Part shown: piece after piece, positions 1 to 13,500 of the stretch
Layout: each line of letters opens with the position of its first letter
Position numbering within the stretch: position 1 is the first letter of the stretch
DNA from: Neocallimastix lanati (nom. inval.)
Lineage: Eukaryota > Neocallimastigomycota > Neocallimastigomycetes > Neocallimastigales > Neocallimastigaceae
Reading direction: 5' to 3'
Length of the DNA stretch: 64,000 nt
Assembly (NCBI GenBank): GCA_016946835.1
Contig: JACVTC010000019.1
Coordinates: 747,501-811,500, forward strand
Notes under the pieces: model-generated
What the model saw: the letters and a program-made list of their open reading frames with translations, nothing else
The model's database searches: none
Told to the model about the DNA's origin: nothing
Program-made: the position numbers and the translations under genes

Positions 1-58
1 GACTATACTAAAAGTACATATAATTATAACATATAATTATAATTATAAAGTTATTGCT

Positions 59-115
<57 letters not shown>

Positions 116-216
116 AGGTATGCAAATATGCATTATTATTTTATTTTATAAATTAATTAAATAATATGTTTATTATTGTATTATTGTTTATTAATTATTA
201 ATATTGTTAATGTTAT

Positions 217-252
<36 letters not shown>

Positions 253-271
253 TTTGGTAATAATAAATAAG
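1..271. other. AT-rich intergenic DNA with long A and T tracts
   Basis: No gene is visible. A run of about 53 A residues lies at 60-112 and a run of 30 T at 220-249. The T run lies just downstream of the stop of the minus-strand 684-residue gene. Such tracts recur throughout the window. Confidence 0.7.
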
Positions 272-1600
272 TTATAAATTATCTAATAAAATAGAAAGAA
301 GTTTTTTCCAACTTTCAACCTCACTCGGTTTTTCAAAATTATCAATAATTTCATAGCAATAACTTAAATCAACATTATCAACAATTTCTCTTCTTTCATT
401 TCGTTCTTTCCATTCGTTTAACTCGGATAGTATTAATTCTTGACTTTGATATACTTCATTAATGCTATTAAAAAAAAGATTTCCATGACATTGACTATAA
501 ATTAAATAATTGGCAAAGATAATACGATGAACTTTGGATTTGGATTTAAAATAGAATCTTTTGGTAATCGTATCATCAAAACTTACAGGTACACTTTCTT
601 CTTCAAAAATATAATTGGGATAGGTATGATCATAGTTTTTATCATATTTATCTAATAGATAATAAAGGAAATCAATATAGGAATCAAATTGTGAATAGTT
701 GAGATATATTTTTATGAAAGGTGGATTCTTACTAAGATCAATATAAGAAAAGAATAAATCAATATTATCATTAAACAATCTTTTCAGAAGTACATTAAAA
801 TATTTATTATAGATATGAAATAGGTAGTGAGGTTTGAAAAAATAGAGTGATTTTTCTTTCTGAATGGGCTGAATGTAGCCATGCTTCAAGCATATCGAAT
901 AAATTTCATTATATAGTAAATATGCATTAGGATTATCAATAATAAATCGATTATTTATACTGTATTGTCCTTGTTTTAAATTTTCAGATAACTGTACATA
1001 GTTTAATTGAAGATTAATAGTATCTAGCTCATGTTTTCCTCGAAGCTCTAACAATTTATCTAAATAAATTAAATTATCTTTATCCCGTATGTTGAAAAAG
1101 CTTAAAATGACAGCACGGATATCTATGTTATTAAAATTATAATTGATGCATTCAATAATACTTTTATAATTTTTTTCAATTTTATCATTATTATTTTTGT
1201 TATGGGTATTATTATTATTGTTGTTGTTATTGTTGTTATTGTTATTATTGTTATTATTGTTGTTATTATCATAACAATCATTACTGAATTTGAATTTCTT
1301 ATTACTAAGATTTTCATTACATTTCAATTGTTGTATTTCATATTTAACAAAACGATGTGCATAGTCAATAATATATTTATCAGGATTTTTTTTATATTCT
1401 TTATTTATTACAATAAAGGGAACTTCATATAATACACTTATGTAATATTTGTTTTCATTGGTATCATGAATTGTATATGAATTTTCAAAACTATCTATAT
1501 GATATTTCTCATTTTTAATTTCATTATCTTTGTTATCATTTCTATTATTAGTATTATTAGTATTAGTAATAGAATTATTATTATTATTATTAGTAATAGA

Positions 1601-1651
<51 letters not shown>

Positions 1652-2326
1652 GTTAGTATTAATATTAGTTTCATCTGAAGTGTTGTCGATATTGATTATT
1701 CTATTATTTCTAAATTTAAAGCAGTTTATTAAATTATGTACTTTATTGTCAAATTCAGAGCTACCTATTGGCTTACCATAATTAAAAGTATAATAATCAA
1801 TATTTGTATATGACCCATAATAATTGATATTATATTTATAAAGTTCTTGATTATTATTTTTATGTATTTTGGCATATTCTAAAAAATCCTTAGTATACCC
1901 TAGTTGATAAATATAAGAATGAATAACTTTGAAATAATTATCATTTATTGCTTTATAAACCTCCTTATCTCGACTTTCTGAATATAAATCTTTTATATAA
2001 AATGTATCCAGACATATTTTATATTTTTTATTTTCCGCTGTTTTCCAATTCATACTTTCTTCTCCATCCTGTGAAATATTATTTTCTTCTTCCAAATTAT
2101 TGAAATTTTTTTCTAATTCTTCTAAATATTCATTGATAACCAATAATATTCTGATATAATACTTAAAATATTTTATTGATAGTAAATCTTGCATATAAAA
2201 ACGGCTATTTGAAAAAAAATTCATTTCCATTAAATCTGTTAAATTATAATAGCCCGATAATAAATAGAGCCAGGGATTTTCACTTTTTTTACATATTCTT
2301 AAAATAATTTCTAAGGGAAATAACAT
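272..2326 (-). CDS. Asn-rich protein of unknown function, 684 aa
   Basis: This is one uninterrupted reading frame of 684 residues with no signal peptide and no membrane helix that I can see. I do not recognise a family. The composition is hydrophilic and rich in Asn, Tyr, Lys and Ile. Two poly-Asn tracts (around residues 225-265, mixed with Thr/Ser, and around 355-375) split the protein into an N-terminal part, a middle part and a roughly 300-residue C-terminal part. That last part is the least repetitive and probably folds. The tracts are (AAT)n-type repeats in coding DNA, which is common in this phylum. The ATG at 2326 is the first in frame and is preceded by A/T-rich leader DNA. The frame is far longer than chance would allow in DNA this poor in G and C, so I take it as real. 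The function is unknown. Confidence 0.7.
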
Positions 2327-3432
<1,106 letters not shown>

Positions 3433-3471
3433 TTTTAACCCATTAATACTTTCTAATTTTTAATTTTACAT

Positions 3472-4023
3472 ATTTTTTTTTTTTTTAATTTCCGGTGTGT
3501 ACCGCTCTATGCCCCCCTCAAGACATGGGAATATCACAACACTTTGGTGGATATAGTCCCTACAGGACAGCCTTATCTTTTATTCAGCATTGGCGCTCTA
3601 ACCATACTTATTATTACTGAGATTTTCTAGCACGATTTTTCTCGGAATGCTTTTTCGGTGCCTAACTCCCTAGAAGCGAGACTAGAGTAACCTATACCAA
3701 ATCGAGTCACGTGCTAGCACACTTGGTAATAGTATTTAGTTAGCAGATTGATTATTAAGTGATTAGCTACGTGCATATGAACCCATATGCTAGGAATTCC
3801 CTCGTAAGTATATTAATGACAGTTACTAGCACAACCCTCTCAGGCCCACTGTTAGGACAGTATCTAGTCTATATTACTCCGGAATTTAAGAATATAATAT
3901 ATAAGGGGAGGAGGATATACTTACCTATTAACGGAAACCTTAACCATCATCTATTGTAAAACCTTTTTGTTCAGGAAAAACCGGAAAATAGTCAAAGGGC
4001 GGGATCGAACCAGGAATCTTATG
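3472..4023 (-). mobile_element. SINE-like retroposon 1 (tRNA-type B box, A-rich tail)
   Basis: An island with far more G and C than its surroundings. On the minus strand it begins near 4020 with a good tRNA T-arm/B-box match (GGTTCGATCCCG), runs for about 540 bp without a plausible coding frame, and ends in an A-rich tail at about 3473-3488 followed by the AAT array. That order of B box, body and A tail is the layout of a tRNA-derived SINE. No A box is visible upstream of the B box, so the head may be truncated. The 66-codon plus-strand frame inside (3759-3959) is probably chance. An unknown structured RNA gene is the alternative. Confidence 0.5.
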
Positions 4024-4083
4024 TAAATTTTACATATTAAAATTCCATATTTATTTTTCTTATAAATAATCTCTATTAAATTT

Positions 4084-4370
4084 GCTAGAAAATTAGTATT
4101 TTTAATTTATAATTTGATTAACATTTTAATTAATATGTTTATTTTATTACAACTTTTATTATAATTTTAAATATTAAATAGTTTATTATATATAAATAGG
4201 ATATATCATATACAGCCAATATGTAAAGATGCATTTAATATATTGAAAAATGTATGATCCATAAAATTTATTTTATATGTAAAAATATCATTAAATTATG
4301 TATTCTTAAAAAAAAAGCCTTTTGCTTCAAATAAATAAAGTTACTAAATAAACAAATATTGAGATTTTTA
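4084..4370 (+). repeat. Dispersed repeat R1, left copy (inverted relative to 16915-17271)
   Basis: About 287 bp that reappears as its reverse complement at 16915-17271 with high similarity. Shared landmarks include CTAGAAAATTAG near the left end and AAGCCTTTTGCTTCAAATAA near the right. The two copies bracket the PL1, CE12 and GH78 genes. No frame or RNA structure is visible in it. Confidence 0.85.
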
Positions 4371-5298
4371 TCAAAATTGATAAAATTTTCAAACTTCTTT
4401 CTTATAATATATTCTATTTTTATAAATTTATTATATAATAAAAATATTATTACTGAATTTATTTTTATATATTAATATAAAAATAAGTATTTTAAATATC
4501 AGTGATAATTAATCAAAATTATTATGATAAAATAAAACTAAAAAAATTTTATCCTGAATAACATTAAAAATTAAAAATACCTATTTGATTTATAAATATG
4601 CCAACAGCCCTATTTATATTAAAAATATATAATATATTCTTTTTTATAATAAAAATTAATCTGATAGTATAAAGTTAATATTTATTAATATAGTGTGTTC
4701 CTAATTTATTATTATTATAATATAATCAATATATAAAGAATATAATATTTTAATATCTAAATTTAATATAATATTTTTAATGTGTCTTTATATTGATACC
4801 GAGTAATGGAATTTCTTTTTTAAAATTTTTATTTAATAATTATATTAAAAAATGGAATAACGTATTTTTTCTTTTTTTAAAGTGAAATGAAAGTTTGTAT
4901 TACATAAACATTTATGAACAATATATGATCTGTATGTCATTGGTAAATGAAATTAGATTGAATATTTAATTTTGATTAAAATTTTCCTTTTATATAAAAT
5001 TTAATTATGAATAAAAATTATTATATATATATGGATATATAAAAAGAAAAGAAAAGTAAAGAAATAATAACAATAAAAAAAAAAAAAAATTGTAATAATG
5101 AATACAAAATGTATATCTATAAATTAATAATTTTATTTATTTTTTATTGAGATATAAATATAACTTTTTCTTAAAAAAAAAATATTATATATATATATAT
5201 ATAAATATATAATAATTAAAAAAAATAAAATTAAAAAAAATTTAAAATAAAAGTGAAAATTTAATATTTATAATTTAAAACTATCAATATATATAAAG
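4371..5298. other. Intergenic DNA upstream of the first PL1 gene
   Basis: AT-rich with many TA runs and A tracts. No gene is seen. It should contain the promoter of the pectate lyase gene; the start codon is preceded by an A-rich leader ending AAAG. Confidence 0.6.
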
Positions 5299-5557
5299 AT
5301 GAAATTCTTTATTTTATGTTTAACTTTATTCCAGTTATATTCAGTTTTATCACAAGAATGTAATCCACCATACTATCAATGTGGAGGGTAAATACATATA
5401 TATATAAATATAATTTAGTAAAAAGAATAAAACCATTATAAAAAAAAAAAAAAAAAAAAAAAAAGATAAAACATAAATAATTCATTAGTGTAAAATTTTA
5501 AATACACATAATTATTGAATTATTTATTTTAAAATTTTATTATATGAATAAATTTAA

Positions 5558-5588
<31 letters not shown>

Positions 5589-6815
5589 AATACAAATTAA
5601 TAAAAAATATATATATATATATATATGTAAAATTTAAATATGTAAATATTTATATATCAAAATTTATATATACATCTATATATATATATATATATATTTT
5701 TTTTTTTTATTTAAAATTAATAATTAATATAATTTAATAGTAATGGTTGGAAAGGTTTAACTTGTTGTATATCAGGTTATGAATGTAAAATGCATAATGA
5801 ATGGTTTTCTCAATGTCTTGAAGCTTCACCTGAAGTAGATACTAATAATAATAATGATATTGACAACAATAATGAAGAAGATACTAATGACGATAGTAAA
5901 ATTTACAAAGAACCTATAGGTTATGCTTCTATGAATGGTGGTACAACTGGTGGTCAAGGAGGTAAAGTTATAGTTGTTACCAATGAAACAAAATTAGCAA
6001 ATGCTGCTGCTATGAAAGAACCAATTGTTATTATTATTGATGGTATTATCACTCTTTCTGATGATATTAAAATTAGCTCTAATAAATCAATTATTGGTGC
6101 AAATGAAAATGCTGGTGTTACCGGTGCTGGATTTGATATGGAACATGTTAATAATATTATTATTCAAAATATTAAATTTAGTTTTTGCTTAGGTACTTCT
6201 AAGGATTGTATTAATGGTGCCTATACCACAAATGTATGGATTGATCATTGTGAATTGTTTAGTGATCTTGAACACGGAAAAGATTATTATGATGGTTTAA
6301 TTGATTTTAATCATGGCAGTGACTTTATTACTGTGTCTTGGTGTTACATTCATGATCATAATAAAACCTCTTTAATAGGCTCTAGTGATAGACTTGGTAA
6401 TGAAGATACTGGTAAATTACATATTACTTATCATCACAATTATTTCAAAAATCTTAATAGTCGTGTTCCTTCCGTTCGTTTTGGAACTCTTCATGTCTTC
6501 AATTGCGTTTATGATGGTATTATTCAAAATGCTATTAATGTTCGTATGGGAGCCCAAGGATTAATTGAAGGTTGCATTTTTATTGATTCCAGAAGACCTA
6601 TTTCTACCGATTTATTCTCTTCTGGTGATGGTTTTGCAGTTGAGCGTAATAATGATTTTGGTTCATTAGGTGATACTGTTTCAATTTCTCAAGTAGGAAC
6701 TTTTGAAAAAGCACCATATCCATGCACTATAGTTAATATTAATACTCTTTATGAATTAGTTACTCATAATGCTGGTCTCATTAAAAGAAATTTTAAAAAT
6801 GATTATCTTTCATAA
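5299..6815 (+). CDS. Secreted pectate lyase, PL1 family, with N-terminal fungal dockerin (two exons)
   Basis: Exons 5299-5387 and 5741-6815 give 387 residues; the intron has GT/AG ends and is phase 2. Residues 1-19 are a signal peptide. Residues about 21-57 form a dockerin with six cysteines (YQCGG, then W, CC, C, WFSQC). An acidic Asn/Asp linker leads to a PL1 beta-helix from about residue 86. PL1 marks are WIDH (196-199), a DYYDG...DFNHGSDFITVSW block carrying the calcium-binding acids, and RVPSVR (271-276), whose arginine corresponds to the catalytic base region. In the family the enzyme cleaves polygalacturonate by beta-elimination with calcium. The dockerin should attach it to the cellulosome outside the cell. 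The frame starting at 5790 lacks the signal and half the dockerin, so the upstream exon is needed. The CE12 gene follows on the same strand. Confidence 0.93.
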
Positions 6816-7093
6816 TAAATATTTAGAAAATAAAAAAAAAATTTTTTTATAAAAAAAGAAAAATAAAAATATATAACTATGACTATATAATTAATGATAG
6901 AAGTTAGACTATTGATAAAAAGAATAATAAATAGTAAATAAAAAATAATAAATAAAAAATAAAAGATGATAAATAAATAAAAAAAAAATTATAAAATAAA
7001 AAATAATAGAATTTATCAAAAATATTTATAAAAAAAAAAAGTAAAAAAACTTTGATATTTATATTTCTTGAATTATATACCATTACCAAAAAT

Positions 7094-7131
<38 letters not shown>

Positions 7132-8077
7132 TATAGTACTAAAAAATTAAAAAAATTATTATTTATATAGAACATTAATTTTCATATAAAAAAAAAAAAA
7201 TTAATATATTAATTTATATACTTTGTTTAGTTATTACTTTAATATAATGCATATGGAAATATACAGATAATCTTTTCCATATATTTAATATCAAAATTTA
7301 TAAATTTAATCCATTTAAGTAATAGTTGACAAATATATGATTAATAATACTAATTTTATTTATATTTAATTCTTTTATTTAAATAAGATTATTAAATTAA
7401 TAGAAAGATGAATAGATTTTTGTGTCATATATTTTATATTGTTTTATATATAATAAAGTTTTTAATGGGGAATAATTAAATAAAATTATATATATATATT
7501 ATAATTAATATAATCATACTATTGAATATTGTATACTACAGGTAATTATTTTCTTTTCAACTTTTTTTTTTTCATCTTTATTTTTTAGAAAAAGATAAAA
7601 TAATAATTATTTACTATAGGATAATATTATTAAAATATTTTTAAATTAACCTTATTAATAATAGATTAAGAATAATTATATGAATAAATAAGTTAATATT
7701 GTTTGTACTACAGCCGAAATTATTTTAAATATAAAAAATTTTAGTAATAAATATAATTTTTATTTTAAAAAAAAAAAAGAAAAAAAAAAAGAAAAAGAAA
7801 AAGAAAATAAAATAAAAATAAAAATAAAATAAAAACTCAAAAGTAAACAAAAAAATATAATATATAAAATTTAACTTTTTGATATAATAATAAATAAATT
7901 ACTTTTAATATTATTGAAAAATGAAAATTAACAAAATTAACAAAATTAACAAAATAAATAAATATATATATAAATAAAATCTATAAATATTGTATGATTT
8001 CCATTATTAATTTTTTTAATATGTAATAAAAAAAAAAGTAATATAATTTATTGTAATATTAATTTAAAGTAATAAAA
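6816..8077. other. Intergenic DNA between PL1 and CE12
   Basis: AT-rich spacer with A and T tracts, one of about 30 T near 7097-7125. A minus-strand 61-codon Phe/Tyr-rich frame at 6904-7089 is a translation of A-rich DNA and is not taken as a gene. Both neighbouring genes read to the right, so the promoter of CE12 lies here. Confidence 0.6.
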
Positions 8078-9174
8078 ATGAAAATTTCAATAACTTTTTC
8101 TTTAGTACTATTAAGTGCTGCATCAGTTATATCTAAAAATTGCAATTCAGCTAATTACCAATGTGAAGGGTAAATATTGTATTTGTAAAATACTATTAAT
8201 CCATTAAAAACTATAAATTTCGTATATACATAAATTTTATTTTATAATAATATAGAAAAAATTGGTCCGGTTTAACTTGTTGTGAAGCTGGTTATAAATG
8301 CAAAAAAATAGATGAATGGTATTCAAAATGCGTTCTATCCTCATCAAAAGACAAAATTGAAAAAGAAAAAGATAATACTATGAAAATGAAGCCTATTACT
8401 ATTTGGACTATTGGTGATTCTACTGTCAGTTCATTTAATGATTCATATTATTATCCAAGATATGGTTATGGTACTCAAATTGGTAAATGCATGAATAAAA
8501 ATGTCGTAATCAATAATTTAGCCATATCTGGTGAAAGCTCTAAAAGTTTTACTGAAAGAAAAAATTATCAAACTTTGTTAAGTAGTATGAAAGCTGGTGA
8601 TTATTTAACTATTAGTTTTGGTCATAATGATCAAAAGCAAGATAAAAAACGCTTTACTAATCCAAATGGAGATTACACTGTTACAGGATCTTTTGCTAAT
8701 TCTCTCTATGAAAGTTATATAAAAATAGCAATGGAAAAGGGAGTTCATGTAATTCTTGCTACTCCAATCGTACGTAGACCAAATAAAGGTCATTGGACAG
8801 ATGTTAAGTTACATATTACTGAAGAAAAAGATAGTTACGAAAGTGGTGATTATCCACAAGTCATTCGCAATTTAGGTAAGAAGTTTAATATTCCTGTTGT
8901 AGATATGACTGTAAAAACCAAAAAATTATATGATTCAATTGGATTAGAAAATACAATTTATTTACATGCTTGGAAAACTAATGATAAAGCTTCAGTTGAT
9001 AATACTCATACTAATATTTGGGGTGGTATGTATAATGCTTACTTATTAACCAGAGGTATTAAAGAACTTGGAATTCTAGAAATTTCTGATTATGCCATTG
9101 ATGCTAAAGCACCAACAATGGAAGAAAGTCTTATTGCTAATCCAAATTATCATAGAAAAACAAATAAAAAATGA
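8078..9174 (+). CDS. Rhamnogalacturonan acetylesterase, CE12-type SGNH hydrolase, with N-terminal fungal dockerin (two exons)
   Basis: Exons 8078-8169 and 8256-9174 give 336 residues; the 86-bp intron is phase 2 and sits at the same dockerin position as in the neighbouring lyase. Residues 1-20 are a signal peptide. The dockerin (about 22-58) reads NYQCEG, NWSGLTCC, WYSKC. After a Lys/Glu linker the SGNH fold shows block I GDST (Ser86), block II SGES (Gly123), block III GHND (Asn155) and block V DNTH (Asp279 and His282), giving a full Ser-Asp-His triad. CE12 enzymes remove acetyl groups from galacturonate of rhamnogalacturonan I, which opens the chain to lyases and glycosidases. Placement beside PL1 and GH78 fits that job. 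Another pectin or xylan acetylesterase of the same fold cannot be excluded. It is secreted and probably cellulosome-bound. Confidence 0.92.
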
Positions 9175-9498
9175 AATACTTTTTTTTTTTTTTTTTTACT
9201 ATATTTGAATGTTATTTTTATTCATTTTTAAAATATATATAGAAAATATAAAAAATTATGTCTAATAATTGTAAAAATGGAATATTATTTATTTTTATAA
9301 TAAATAAATATAATAAAAAAAAATAAAAATAAAAATAAAAAAATAGAATAAAAAAAAAGTTAAAAAAATTGAATAATTATTTTAATTTAAAAAATTGAGA
9401 TTTTATTAGTTATATAAACGAAATTAATAAAAAAATAATAAAGTATAAAATAGTAATACTAATTATAAAAAATTACGCTTTTATATATAAGTAAACAA

Positions 9499-9529
<31 letters not shown>

Positions 9530-9963
9530 AAAAATAAAAAAAAAAATAGAAAGCAAAAAATTATTATGGTATTTAGATATTATTATTGATAAAATTTTAA
9601 CCATATTATAATTTTAAATAATAAATTATAACAAGAATTTCAAATTTTTAATTATTTATTTACCATATATAGAAAAAACCTTTACTATAATGAAAAATTT
9701 TCAATATAGTAACCCCCCCAAAAAAATTTATTATTGTTTTCCTAATAATGATGTTTCATCTTAATAAAGTTTATAATTTAATACACTTATATAATATATA
9801 TATTATAAATTATATATTATAATATTCTTTATATTTTATTGAAAAAGGAAGTTTTATGATTTGGTATAATTATAACAATCATTGGGTACATTAATTATAT
9901 ACTATTTCTATGCTTTTATTAATGGAATAGAATTTCTCTAGTTATATGTATATTCTCAAAAAA

Positions 9964-10005
<42 letters not shown>

Positions 10006-10072
10006 TGTGAACTTTTTAAAATCAAATTATTTTATTAATGGAACAGAATTTCTCCAGTTAAATTTATAATAT

Positions 10073-10113
<41 letters not shown>

Positions 10114-10552
10114 ATTATCATTATTATTTCTAAACTCTCTTAAAATCAAAAATTCACTCATTTATTTATCTATGTTTTAATTTTTATAATTTTATTATAT
10201 TTTATTTATTTTATTTTATTTATTTTAATAAGAAATATTGACTTATTTTATATTTTTTAATTTGCATAAACATAATTCTTTTTTTTATATTTTAATATAC
10301 ATATAATAAAAACATTTATACATAAATTAAATATTAATTATTACTTATTAAATATGATTTATATTTATTTATTTAATTTATTCTAATTTTTTTTAATTCT
10401 TTTTTTTTTTTTTTTTTTATTATTTTTTATTAATTTTTTATTATTATTATTTTCTTTGCTTAAATTTTTTTTTATTTTCTATATTTATTTTCTATTTTTT
10501 AGGATTAAATTATATATCATGTAAAAATAATAATTATTTATCTTGTTTTTGT
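9175..10552. other. Convergent intergenic DNA between CE12 and GH78
   Basis: The 3' ends of two convergent genes meet here. The DNA is AT-rich with (AAAT)n near 9494-9528 and several A tracts. No gene is seen. It also contains the tandem duplication at 9916-10152. Confidence 0.65.
9916..10152. repeat. Imperfect tandem duplication, unit about 115-125 bp
   Basis: Two head-to-tail copies begin with TTTATTAATGGAAYAGAATT (about 9916 and 10029) and end with a CTTTTTAAAATCAAA-like sequence. In the middle one copy holds an (ATT)n run and the other a run of about 36 A followed by ATT units, so the microsatellite parts have diverged while the flanks stayed alike. Confidence 0.75.
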
Positions 10553-13500
10553 TTAATTTTTTACAATTATATTCCATTTACCAGGTAATAGTTCAAGATT
10601 AACTTTATGATTTTTAACAGTCACATTTTTACTTTTACCGTTAATTTTAATTGTGGTAGAATTAAAAGATTTAGGAACATTAAGTTGACAATTTGCCTTT
10701 GTATTAACTGGAATAGTAAATTTATATGTACATTCTTTCTTTGATAATTTCCAATAACTTTCAATTTTACCATATTGGGAATCATAATGTCCTTTAGCCC
10801 AAGTCATTTTTCCATTGAAATCTGGTTGAGGTCTGAGATTAAATTGTTTCCAACCTGGATTTTGTTCATCACGCTGAATACCAAGAGAATCTTCGATCAT
10901 CCAAGCACCAACAGAACCAAATGAATAATGGTTAAATGAATTCATTGAGTTGTTACCACCAAAGCCATTTTCTTTTGTGTAAGAGTTGAGACGTTCCCAA
11001 ATAGTAGTTGCGCCTTGATCAACTGAATAAAGCCATGATGGATATTGATGATTTTCAATTAATTTATAAGCCACATCTGATCTACCAACATGAGTAAGTG
11101 CTTTACTGATTAATGCAGTACCAACAAAACCAGTCATAAGAGAGTATGGTGGACGGGTAATTCCTTCATCATCAACATTTTCACGTTCACATGCTTCTAC
11201 AAGATATTTTGCAGCGTAAACACTATTTTCATCATTAAAAGCGTCATATTCAAGTCCTGTAGCATATGAGGTTTGAGTATCCATTAATTCTCCATTAGAT
11301 TTCAATGTTTTATGAGTAGAAGCATCTACAAATTTCTTATTAAAGAGGGCTTTACGTTTATTATAGAGGTTTTTGTAATATTCTGCGTCATCCGTTTTTC
11401 CTAAATGTTCAGCAGTAGTATAGATAACCTTAAGATTTTTAATTTCTTGAGCAAATACTAAGAAACTGACATCATTTTTGCTATTTTCTGGACCAAGCCA
11501 ATCACCAAGTTCGGCTCCTGCACCTTCGGTTAAAATACCGTCTTCAAGAACTTTAGTTTCAAGGTAATCCATATATTTTTTCATGGCTTGATAATGCTGT
11601 TGATAAATATTTTCATCGCCATATTGCTGATAAACTTCTTTTGCTACAATAATACCAGCACTTCCCCATAAAGGTCCTCCAAAGCCTCCACCAAGTGGAG
11701 CTATATCATCAAAACGACCTTTTGGGGTTTGAGTGTCACGCATAGCTTGTAAATGTTGAGAAAGGAAGTTATTAACATCCCAAAGGTAGCTTGCTGTTTT
11801 GGAAAAGACAGATAAATCACCTGACCATCCCATACGTTCATTTCTTTGTGGACAATCAGTTGGAATGGCAAGGAAATTAGCATGAGTTGTACGAAGAATA
11901 TTTTGGAAAAGCTTATTAATACTTTCATTAGAACATTTATAACCAGCTGTAAAACGATCTATAGAACTTAAAACAATAGTTTCTACATTTTTAAGAGAAA
12001 GCTTATCTAAACCGGTAATTTCAATGTAACGGTATCCATGATAAGTAAAACGTGGTGAAATGATTTCTTTTCCACCCTTTAAAATGTAAGTATCTGTTGC
12101 AAGGGCTGCCCTAATGTTTTCAAGCATAAGTTCACCAGCATTATTGACATCATTTTCTGGATATAAAACTTCAGCAAAACGTAAAGTAACTTTATTTCCG
12201 GCTTTACCATTAGGAATTGTAATTTTTGGAACACCAGCAAGATTTGCACCCATATCATAAATATAAATCTTATCTTTAAGCTTCTTCACAGATTTTGCTT
12301 TGACTTGTTCAACATCACGAACTGGAATAGTCTCTTGTCCAACAAACTTAACTTTAGAATAGTCAAATTCCATTAGATCACCACTCATTACATTAAAAAG
12401 TGGTTCCAAATGAGTTGTTTCTTCATTAATTGGAATGACTTCAGCATTCTTATTAAATTTGAGTTCACGACGAGCATCGTAATTTTCACCTTGGAAAAAA
12501 CTACTGGAAATTAAAGGACCGTCAGTTGAAAGTTTCCAAGTTTTTGAATTTGTTTTAATTACATCTCTTGAACCATCTTTGTAAGTAATTACTAATTTTG
12601 CTATGAAGGATTGACGATCACCAAAATAATTCCATAAATCACCAGTAAAAGTAATAGCTCCACTCCACCAACCTTCAGCAAGTTGGGTCATAAGAGTATT
12701 ATTTCCTTTACGAATTTGCTTTGTAACATCGTAAGTTTGATAAAGATGGAAACGATCATATTGAGTAAATCCTGGAGCAAAATAATCATTACTAACCTTT
12801 TTATTATTTAAAGTAAGTTCATATATACCACGAGCGGTAGCATAAAGAAAAGCATGAGATATTTGTTTGTTTTTGATTTTGAAAGAGGTCTGAAGTGCTG
12901 GCATGGAACCACGTGAAGGATTGGCAACTACTAAAGCTCCTTTAACTCCACCATCAAGTTGATAGACCCCATTAGAAATAGTAATTCCTTGTTGTCCAGT
13001 AAAAATACTATTCTTTTCTTCAGTTAAATCTTCACTAAAAAGGGCATTTCCTGGGGAACGATAATTTAAGACCTTATAATTTTTAAATTCAGCCTTTTGG
13101 CCGGCATCCACAACAAAACCTATATCAGCAACCATTGGAAAACTCATATAATCACCTCCTGGTCCTGCTGGGTTAATAACAGCTCCCTTTGAAACGTAAT
13201 TTATTTGTGGTAAATCAATAACTTCTTCATCAATTCCAAGTTGAACGACACCATGACTACTGAAAATCCATATTTCATGGAAATCATGAGCATTCTTACT
13301 ATTAATAGTTTTTTCTGTAATTTCGAACTCAGCTACTGGTTTTTTTGTATCATTAGCTGAATAACCATGACGATATATTTTTAATTTCGCAGGAAATGCT
13401 GAAATATCTAGAACATATTCAATACGACTTTCATTTTTAGACGCTTCTAGATGCCAAATGTTTTTATCGGCTGACATTAAACGAGCGTCATTGGCACCAA

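Noticed and set aside
3759-3959. 66-codon plus-strand frame in the GC-richer island
   Set aside because: The island has retroposon layout on the other strand, and the frame matches nothing I recognise.
6904-7089. 61-codon minus-strand frame between PL1 and CE12
   Set aside because: It is Phe/Tyr/Leu-rich and derived from A-rich DNA, with no support from neighbours.
5299-9174. Bacterial-style operon of PL1 and CE12
   Set aside because: The genes are 1.26 kb apart, have introns, and each has its own leader; there is no sign of a shared transcript.
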